DNA of 64,000 bases from Solibacillus sp040274725 (GTDB lineage Bacteria; Bacillota; Bacilli; Bacillales_A; Planococcaceae): NCBI GenBank assembly GCA_040274725.1, contig JBEMAQ010000010.1, positions 56,289-120,288 of the forward strand, given 5' to 3'. Each line of letters opens with the position of its first letter. Position 1 is the first letter of the stretch. The translations under genes were made by a program, and so were the position numbers. The notes under the pieces are model-generated. The model saw only the letters and a program-made list of their open reading frames with translations, was not told the origin of the DNA and searched no databases. Positions 58,178 to 64,000 of this stretch are shown here, in pieces.

Positions 58178-59077
58178 CTATTGACGAATGACCGAAACTG
58201 CACTAATATCCTCACCAATCATCACAAGCTTCGCCGGCATGTTGATAAATTCGGGTAGCCACTGTACCATCCCGTATGCATATTGGAATAGCATCGGATT
58301 TTTAACACCTTCAATCGGCACGTAACCTTTCATGCGGTATACGGTATCAGGCAAATTACGCACCCAATCCTCAAATTCTTCCTGCGTAAAGCTTTCCTCA
58401 AATTCAATTAAACGCGAACCTAAATTAAAGCTTTTCCCAATGCGCGCAGACACAATGTCATCCTTTGAAATACGCGCTGTTGATTGCATGTTTTGCAACA
58501 GTTTTAGTGGCACACGACCATTTGTCGTTTGCAGAATGAACGCATTTGAATTAAAGCCTTGTAGTTCAAACACCACTTGTGCTTGCTCAGATTCTGTCAG
58601 TAAATCTGTTTTATTGGCAAGTAATAGATGCGCATGACGAATTTGTTCCATAAAGAGCGAGCGCGTTTGTGGCGACAGCGTACTGCGGTCAAGCCATAGC
58701 TTGCTATCTGCTACTGTGACGATGCCCTTAATGTTTAATTGCTCAGCAAATAGCGGTGAATAGACGGCATCGAGTGCCTCCACAGGATGGGCCGCGCCTG
58801 TTGTCTCAATCAGTAGCACATCAAATTGCTGGTCATGCAGCAGCGACTGAATTTGCGCCTCTGTTTTTTCTGCACCCGAACAGCAAATACAGCCTTCTAG
58901 CATTTCTTTTAGCGGTACATCTTCTTCTACCGCTTGCGAATCAAATGGTAATTTGCCAAGCTCATTCATAATAACAGCTGGCTTTAATCCCGCTTCCTTT
59001 AACTGACGAATGACATCGGTTAACATCGATGTTTTACCGCTTCCTAAAAACCCACTAAATAAATAAACATCCTTCAT
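58178..59077 (-). CDS. CobW/G3E family GTPase (metallochaperone-like)
   Basis: A 299-residue protein; ATG 59077 is chosen with AGGAG eight bases upstream. Walker A GFLGSGKTSML, the metal-binding CxCC motif in LEGCICCS, Walker B LLIETTGAAHP and NKTD are all present, followed by the CobW C-terminal domain. The family hands zinc or other metals to target proteins using GTP. No zinc-type (Zur) box is visible in the 41-base gap before it, and it lies just downstream of the ctp gene's terminator. The target metal is unknown. Confidence 0.88.
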   Translation of the reverse strand: MKDVYLFSGFLGSGKTSMLTDVIRQLKEAGLKPAVIMNELGKLPFDSQAVEEDVPLKEMLEGCICCSGAEKTEAQIQSLLHDQQFDVLLIETTGAAHPVEALDAVYSPLFAEQLNIKGIVTVADSKLWLDRSTLSPQTRSLFMEQIRHAHLLLANKTDLLTESEQAQVVFELQGFNSNAFILQTTNGRVPLKLLQNMQSTARISKDDIVSARIGKSFNLGSRLIEFEESFTQEEFEDWVRNLPDTVYRMKGYVPIEGVKNPMLFQYAYGMVQWLPEFINMPAKLVMIGEDISAVSVIRQ

Positions 59078-59095
59078 TTCGTTCACTCCTAATGA

Positions 59096-59123
59096 AAAGG
59101 CTGACGCGCGGGCGCCAGCCTTC
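59096..59123 (-). terminator. Terminator of the ctp gene
   Basis: On the minus strand AAGGCTG(G)CGC pairs with GCG(T)CAGCCTT, followed by TTCATT. It directly precedes the CobW-type gene, so read-through is possible. Confidence 0.75.
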
Positions 59124-59127
59124 TAAT

Positions 59128-60594
59128 TTATTCCGCTGTTAATAGTTTTTTCGCTTCTACTAATTGCGGGTCTTCTTTTTGCATTTTCTCACGAATCGCA
59201 TCCATTAACGCATACGTCGTTTCATTTACTACTACACCTGTCTGTTCTAACGCACGATCCGCTTGGAATGCCTTCACCGCAGATGCTGTTTGCGCTGTGT
59301 ACACATGATCCACATCCCCTGGGTTATAGCCAAGTGCCTCCAGCATCCCTTCAGCTGACGCAACCACCTCTAGTTCAGTACCAACGCCTAACTCTGTTGA
59401 CGGGTCAACATAAGTTAGCTGCGCGTACGGTGGATACTGTACTTCTACATCTGGTTTGATCCCTGTCTCATTAATCCAGCTACCATTTGGTGTCAACCAT
59501 TTACCGGTCGTAAACTTCAAGTTTGAGCCATCATCAAAATAGCTCACCTCTTGCATCGTACCTTTACCAAACGATGTCACGCCGATAATTTTCGCACCAT
59601 ACGATTCACTTAATGCTGCCGCTAAAATTTCTGAAGCCGACGCACTACCTTCATCAATTAGTACTGTCACTGGCACTGTATACTTATCGCCACCATCCGC
59701 TACTAACACTTGCGCTTCCCCTTCACGACCTTGCAGTTGTAAAATATTCTTCCCCTCTTCTACAAAAAGGTTGGAAATTTCAATCGCTGCCTCTAAATAG
59801 CCACCTGGATTTTGACGAACGTCTAATACAAGCGCTGTCATCCCTTGCTGATCAAGGTCTGCTAAAATTGTTTTTAGCTCTTTGGCTGTATTTTCACTAA
59901 ATGACGTAATTTGCACATGTGCAATATTGTCCTCATCCAACTCTCCGTACACCGTTTCTACCGGAATATCATCACGAACAATCGTGAAGGCGAGCGGCTC
60001 TGGATTGTCGCCGCGCTGTACTTCAAGTACTACTTTCGTTCCTTTTTCACCGCGAATTAACAAAACAGCCTCTGACGCATTCAAGCCTTTAATACTTTCA
60101 CCATCTACCGATAAAATTAAATCTCTCGGCTGTAATCCTGCTGCTTCAGCTGGTGAGTTTTTGATTGGCGATACGACCATAATATAGCCGTTACGCTCCT
60201 GAATCTCAGCACCAATCCCTTGGAAGCTTGATGATAAGCTTTCATTAAATGACTGTGCCTCATCTTTGTTCATATAATCTGTGTACGGGTCACCTAACGC
60301 ATCAAACATGCCGTTAATCGCACCGTTCACAACCGCGTCACTATCAATTTCTTTATAATATTTCGTTTTCAGTTCATCATACGCATCATAAAGGTGCGTA
60401 AATTCTGATCGCTCCACAGGTACTTTTACTTCCACTACGCGCTCATCGCCAAATGTTAGCGCAAAAATTGTCAAGCCTGCTGTGATGACAATCATTAAGA
60501 ACAACACCATAATAAACGTAAACGGCTTTAGTTGAATATATTTACCGGCCGGCTTTACTGGTTGCTCTTCTGCCTCATGTTTTTGTTCATCCAT
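59128..60594 (-). CDS. C-terminal processing peptidase (CtpA/CtpB, family S41)
   Basis: A 488-residue protein from ATG 60594 (GAGAGTGG upstream). It has a cytoplasmic head, one membrane helix (FIMVLFLMIVITAGLTIFAL), a helical N-terminal part, a PDZ domain (about residues 120-200, GIGAEIQERNG...GLQPRDLILSVDG), the S41 core with catalytic Ser in LIDEGSASASEILAAAL and Lys in SFGKGTMQE, and a C-terminal peptidoglycan-binding domain (EALGYNPGDVDHVYTAQTAS). It cleaves proteins outside the membrane. CtpB of B. subtilis serves sporulation; whether this is CtpA or CtpB cannot be told. Confidence 0.93.
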   Translation of the reverse strand: MDEQKHEAEEQPVKPAGKYIQLKPFTFIMVLFLMIVITAGLTIFALTFGDERVVEVKVPVERSEFTHLYDAYDELKTKYYKEIDSDAVVNGAINGMFDALGDPYTDYMNKDEAQSFNESLSSSFQGIGAEIQERNGYIMVVSPIKNSPAEAAGLQPRDLILSVDGESIKGLNASEAVLLIRGEKGTKVVLEVQRGDNPEPLAFTIVRDDIPVETVYGELDEDNIAHVQITSFSENTAKELKTILADLDQQGMTALVLDVRQNPGGYLEAAIEISNLFVEEGKNILQLQGREGEAQVLVADGGDKYTVPVTVLIDEGSASASEILAAALSESYGAKIIGVTSFGKGTMQEVSYFDDGSNLKFTTGKWLTPNGSWINETGIKPDVEVQYPPYAQLTYVDPSTELGVGTELEVVASAEGMLEALGYNPGDVDHVYTAQTASAVKAFQADRALEQTGVVVNETTYALMDAIREKMQKEDPQLVEAKKLLTAE

Positions 60595-60785
60595 TCTCTT
60601 CACCACTCTCGTTTTTCCAAGTGACAGCATGTCACACTACTTCCATAATAGCAGTATTCACGTCATTCGAAAAGCAAAGACGAAAAAAATTTTATGAGGT
60701 TGCACAAGTTTTTTCGTCTCGCTAACTTTTCAAGTACCACTCTGTTATTTGGAAAAATGCTCGTCGATTTTTATCGTAAAATTAT

Positions 60786-60818
60786 AAAAAAACTCCGAAC
60801 AAATGTCGGTTCGGAGTT
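60786..60818 (-). terminator. Terminator of the DUF6612-like lipoprotein gene
   Basis: AACTCCGAAC (60791-60800) pairs with GTTCGGAGTT (60809-60818); on the minus strand a T run follows. It overlaps the stop codon. Confidence 0.85.
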
Positions 60819-61684
60819 TAGTTTCCTATTTCTTGTGCGTCTACCGCTTGCTCAATTACCTCTTTCGGTACGCTAATTGGCTCTACTGCATTGAAATTAG
60901 AAAATACGGAAGAAGATGTTGTATCAATCGTAGACACTTGGCCTTCCATCTCCATTTTCATCACAAAATCCATATCTACCTTTGTCGTATCAAATGTTTC
61001 TTTGTCGATTGTGAGGGTATACACCGCGTCCTCAAAACTCATCGTCTCAAGCATCTGTTGCTCATCCATAGATAGCCCCTCAAGTGCTGAACCCGCATTC
61101 GCTAAAACAAGCTCATTAAACTTCTCACCATCCGCATTCAACGTTAAAATATATTCAGTATCTGATTGCTCAAATGTAAAATCACTAATATACTCTTTCA
61201 GTTGTTTAAGCTGCTGTGACGCATCTCCTTGCGTCCCAATTTGTGCAAGCATTTCGTCCGTCATCTCCGCAGGCAGCTTCATCCACGTGTTAGCCGCGCC
61301 GTCATGTACAAAAAAGCCGTCTGTTGCTGTCATATACATTTGCAGCGGCATATCCATTGACTCACCATTAGACTCCATCGCAACCGTACCATCTGCAAAA
61401 AATGCGAGCGGCTCCATTTGCGTATCCATCTTCATCTCCGTTTTAGACAGCACCTCCATCGTCTCACCATCAACATCAAACAGAATATTTTGATCAGCCG
61501 TTACATTTGCGGTCACACTTTTCAGCTCTGTTTGGCGCTCAATCGCTTTATTGTAAACCTCTTCTAGCGTTAAATCTGACGTATCGACTGTTCCGTCTGT
61601 CGGCTCGCCCGTACTGCTACAAGCTGCAAGTACGAATATAGCTGCCGGTAAAGATGCTCGATATAGCCATTTTTTCATTTTCAT
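60818..61684 (-). CDS. Lipoprotein, DUF6612/LolA-like fold
   Basis: A 288-residue lipoprotein (lipobox VLAAC, Cys22) with LTLEEVYNKAIERQTELKSV, a long run of alternating beta strands (TEMKMDTQMEPLAFFADGTV, MYMTATDGFFVHDGAANTWM) and a C-terminal DMDFVMKMEMEGQVSTIDTT then FSNFNAVEPISVPKEVIEQA. This is the pattern of DUF6612 proteins, which have a LolA/LppX-like half-barrel in many Firmicutes. The function (perhaps lipid or hydrophobic ligand carriage) is not proven. Monocistronic. Confidence 0.8.
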   Translation of the reverse strand: MKMKKWLYRASLPAAIFVLAACSSTGEPTDGTVDTSDLTLEEVYNKAIERQTELKSVTANVTADQNILFDVDGETMEVLSKTEMKMDTQMEPLAFFADGTVAMESNGESMDMPLQMYMTATDGFFVHDGAANTWMKLPAEMTDEMLAQIGTQGDASQQLKQLKEYISDFTFEQSDTEYILTLNADGEKFNELVLANAGSALEGLSMDEQQMLETMSFEDAVYTLTIDKETFDTTKVDMDFVMKMEMEGQVSTIDTTSSSVFSNFNAVEPISVPKEVIEQAVDAQEIGN

Positions 61685-61828
61685 AATTAAACCCCTCCAA
61701 CGTGTAATATATGCTCCTATACCCTTTTCTACACATATGTGAACAAAACTTTGCGTTTCGCTCCTCTTGCATCACTACTTCAATATATCATTTTTCCATT
61801 TAATAACCAATTAAGACGTCCGATTTGA

Positions 61829-61860
61829 CAAAAAAGAGCCCTCCATTATAGGAGGACTCT
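61829..61860 (-). terminator. Terminator of ahpF
   Basis: On the minus strand GAG(T)CCTCC pairs with GGAGG(G)CTC, followed by TTTTTTG. Confidence 0.85.
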
Positions 61861-61870
61861 AGCTTAATGA

Positions 61871-63412
61871 TTATGCATGTACCGCCGTATTGCGAATCAT
61901 ATAATCAAATGCGCCAAGTGCTGCCGTTGCACCTGAGCCCATTGAGATGATGATTTGCTTGTATACTGCGTCCGTGCAGTCACCCGCTGCAAATACACCC
62001 GGGATATTCGTTGCACCGTGCTTATTAACGATGATTTCACCACGCTCATTCATTCCCACCGCACCTTGCAGGAATTCCGTATTCGGTAATAAACCAATTT
62101 GAATGAATACCCCTTCAAGCGCAACATGCTTCTCTTCACCTGATACCGCGTCAATATACGTTAAGCCGTTTACTTTATCGGTACCTGTAATTTCTTGCGT
62201 TAGGGCATTTGTAATGACCGTCACATTTTTCAAACTACGTACGCGTTCTTGTAGTACTTGATCCGCTTTTAACTCCGCGCTACGCTGAATTAACGTTACG
62301 TGATTTACGACACCCGCTAAGTCAATCGCTGCTTCAACACCAGAGTTACCGCCACCGATTACTGCGACGTTCTTCCCTTTGAATATTGGGCCATCACAGT
62401 GTGGGCAATACGCGACCCCTTTATTTTTGAACTGCTCCTCGCCTGGTACACCGAGGTGACGGTAGCGTGCACCTGTTGAAAGAATGACTGTTTTCCCTTG
62501 TAACACGGCACCGTTTTCAAGCGTTACTTCCACGAACTCTTTTTTCTCGATTTTCGCTGCGCGCTGTGACTTCATCACGTCAATCGCATAATCCGCCACG
62601 TGTGCTTCTAAGCTTGAAACGAATGCCGGGCCTTCTGTCGCTTTTGTTCCGATAATATTTTCAATGGCTAATGTGTCGTTCACTTGACCACCAAAGCGCT
62701 CTGCCACAATCCCTGTGCGAATCCCTTTACGCGCTGCATAAATCGCAGCCGCTGCACCTGCAGGACCACCACCAACAACTAATACGTCAAAAGGTTCTAC
62801 GTCCGCAAATTCCGAGCCGTCTGAAACTTCACCCAGCTTCGTTAAAATCTCCTCAAGTTCCATACGACCGCCACCGAAGTTTTCACCGTTTACATAAACA
62901 GTTGGCACTGCCATAATATCACGTTGTTTAATCTCGTCCTGGAACGCACCGCCCTCAATCATCACATTTGAAATGTTCGGGTTGAGTACAGACATAATGT
63001 TTAGTGCTTGTACAACATCCGGGCAGTTATGACATGTTAAGCTCACATATGTTTCAAATTTGAGCGGTGTTTTAATCGCTTGAATCCGTTTAACGACCGC
63101 CTCATCTACTTTCGGCGCGCGGCCCGATACTTGCAGGAGCGCTAGTACTAGAGACGTAAATTCGTGACCTAGTGGCAGACCAGCAAACGTCACACCTGAC
63201 GCATCACCCACTTTGTTAATGCTAAAGCTCGGTGTACGCTCTAAAGTTGTTTCTTCCATTGTAATGCGCGGTGACATGTTCGTAAGCTCTGTTACAAGCT
63301 CAAGCATATCCTTTGATGTTTTATCTTCCCCAACGCTCACTTGAATGACTAAATCGCCTTCAAGCATCGTTAAATATTGCTGTAATTGTGCTTTAATTTG
63401 TGTATCTAACAT
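61871..63412 (-). CDS. ahpF: Alkyl hydroperoxide reductase subunit F
   Basis: A 513-residue flavoprotein that passes electrons from NADH to AhpC. The start is ATG 63412 (GAGGAGC upstream). The N-terminal double-thioredoxin domain has the redox CHNC (in LTCHNCPDVVQAL). The thioredoxin-reductase-like part has FAD motif VGGGPAGAAAAIYAARKG, redox CPHC in AYCPHCDGPIF, NAD motif VIGGGNSGVEAAIDLAG and FAAGDCTD. All pieces are intact. It follows ahpC by about 107 bases; both on the minus strand as one unit. Confidence 0.97.
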   Translation of the reverse strand: MLDTQIKAQLQQYLTMLEGDLVIQVSVGEDKTSKDMLELVTELTNMSPRITMEETTLERTPSFSINKVGDASGVTFAGLPLGHEFTSLVLALLQVSGRAPKVDEAVVKRIQAIKTPLKFETYVSLTCHNCPDVVQALNIMSVLNPNISNVMIEGGAFQDEIKQRDIMAVPTVYVNGENFGGGRMELEEILTKLGEVSDGSEFADVEPFDVLVVGGGPAGAAAAIYAARKGIRTGIVAERFGGQVNDTLAIENIIGTKATEGPAFVSSLEAHVADYAIDVMKSQRAAKIEKKEFVEVTLENGAVLQGKTVILSTGARYRHLGVPGEEQFKNKGVAYCPHCDGPIFKGKNVAVIGGGNSGVEAAIDLAGVVNHVTLIQRSAELKADQVLQERVRSLKNVTVITNALTQEITGTDKVNGLTYIDAVSGEEKHVALEGVFIQIGLLPNTEFLQGAVGMNERGEIIVNKHGATNIPGVFAAGDCTDAVYKQIIISMGSGATAALGAFDYMIRNTAVHA

Positions 63413-63518
63413 ATTTATTCGCTCCTCTTGAGTAACTAAAAACAGAGCGACAAAAATCAACCTAAGTTAGATTGTTCTTTGCCGCCCGCTTCATTCTTTA
63501 TTGCATTTTAATGAAAAC

Positions 63519-64000
63519 TTAGATTTTGCCTACTAAGTCTAAGCTTGGTGTTAACGTTTCGCCACCTTCTTGCCATTTCGCTGGGCAAACTTCACCTGGA
63601 TTGTTGCGCACGTATTGTGCTGCTTTAATTTTGTTTACTAATATAGACGCGTCACGGCCAATGCCACCTGCGTTAATTTCTACTGCTTGTACAACGCCGT
63701 CTGGATCGATGATGAATGTACCGCGCTCTGCTAAGCCGTCTTCTTCATTTAATACATCGAATGCTTTAGAGATTGTGTGAGATGGGTCACCAATCATGAT
63801 GTATTCAATTGTACCGATTACATCAGAAGTGTCGTGCCATGCTTTGTGTGTGAAGTGTGTGTCAGTTGATACTGAGTATACTTCAACGCCTAAAGATTTA
63901 AGTGTTGCGTATTCATTTTGTAAGTCGCCAAGTTCAGTTGGGCACACGAATGTGAAGTCTGCTGGGTAGAAGCATACTACTGACCATTGTCCTTTGAAGT
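63519..64000 (-). CDS. ahpC: Alkyl hydroperoxide reductase subunit C (peroxiredoxin), cut by the right edge
   Basis: The frame is open to the window end, so about 160 C-terminal residues are visible and the first 25 or so are missing. The peroxidatic Cys lies in FTFVCPTELGDL, the resolving Cys in GEVCPAKWQEG near the C terminus. It reduces hydrogen peroxide and organic peroxides and is recharged by AhpF. The promoter and any PerR site lie outside the window. Confidence 0.97.
   Translation of the reverse strand, partial: FKGQWSVVCFYPADFTFVCPTELGDLQNEYATLKSLGVEVYSVSTDTHFTHKAWHDTSDVIGTIEYIMIGDPSHTISKAFDVLNEEDGLAERGTFIIDPDGVVQAVEINAGGIGRDASILVNKIKAAQYVRNNPGEVCPAKWQEGGETLTPSLDLVGKI

Noticed and set aside
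59087..59127. Zur or Fur box upstream of the CobW-type gene
   Set aside because: The short gap contains only the ctp terminator and a ribosome site.
60891..61493. 200-codon plus-strand frame opposite the DUF6612-like lipoprotein
   Set aside because: Ser/Ile-rich shadow of the real lipoprotein gene, without a ribosome site.

Overview
The window is chromosomal DNA of a low-GC, Gram-positive, spore-forming bacterium of order Bacillales. It most resembles Planococcaceae/Caryophanaceae such as Lysinibacillus or Solibacillus. The grounds are Bacillus-type ribosome binding sites and sigma-A promoters, TPP and lysine riboswitches, a Spo0M-like protein, the S. aureus-type MurG, an ArlRS-like two-component system, XpaC/TelA and thiM/tenA gene types, and a malonate decarboxylase operon. 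The genus is inferred, not proven. No rRNA, tRNA or CRISPR array was seen.

Layout. 1-12.6 kb holds ordinary housekeeping and envelope genes: an aminotransferase cut by the left edge, a secreted leucine-rich-repeat protein, a ferrochelatase-like protein behind a Fur box, a Spo0M-like protein, an AI-2E family permease, an LCP cell-wall ligase, msrA, recQ, a DUF4085-like protein, a lipoprotein with a decayed HtrA-like domain and a CynX/NimT-type transporter. The ABC-F gene ykpA (12.7-14.3 kb) has a 31-bp copy of its 3' end at 18.04 kb. Between the two copies lies a decayed prophage or integrative element with two broken tyrosine recombinases, a sigma-like HTH protein and a set of very small genes.

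18.4-28.3 kb: a lipoprotein, a cold-shock protein, DUF1033, a soluble globin-type chemoreceptor that appears to lack the heme ligand and ends in a zinc-binding CZB domain, an acylphosphatase-like protein without its catalytic Asn, xpaC-telA, a nitroreductase, and the thiamin salvage operon tenA-thiM-thiD-thiE. That operon is controlled by two TPP riboswitches in series, each with its own terminator. 28.3-29.8 kb is a decay zone: an SDR gene remnant, a frameshifted TspO-like gene, and a gene-free segment bounded by 15-bp inverted repeats.

29.8-36.8 kb: a three-gene amino-acid ABC importer whose lysine riboswitch points to lysine as substrate, the conserved trio of circularly permuted ATP-grasp, alpha-E and transglutaminase-like proteins, and a UspA protein. 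36.8-44.8 kb is a complete malonate-use locus: mdcH-A-B-C-DE-G on the minus strand with beta and gamma subunits fused, a GntR/FCD regulator at its head, and the transporter genes madL-madM diverging from it. Two copies of a palindrome centred on AGTCGACT sit just downstream of the two facing -10 boxes and look like the regulator's operators.

44.9-64 kb: odhA-odhB, an ArlRS-like two-component system, a PAS-GGDEF diguanylate cyclase, dapF, a GNAT acetyltransferase with a possibly structured leader, murG, a CAP-domain secreted protein with 38-residue repeats, a CobW/G3E GTPase, a CtpA/B protease, a DUF6612-like lipoprotein, and ahpF with ahpC cut by the right edge. The most notable items are the tandem TPP riboswitches, the heme-less globin/CZB receptor, the mdc/mad operator pair, the Fur-linked ferrochelatase-like gene and the attachment-site duplication in ykpA. 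Nothing in the window could be shown to be a wholly new system.
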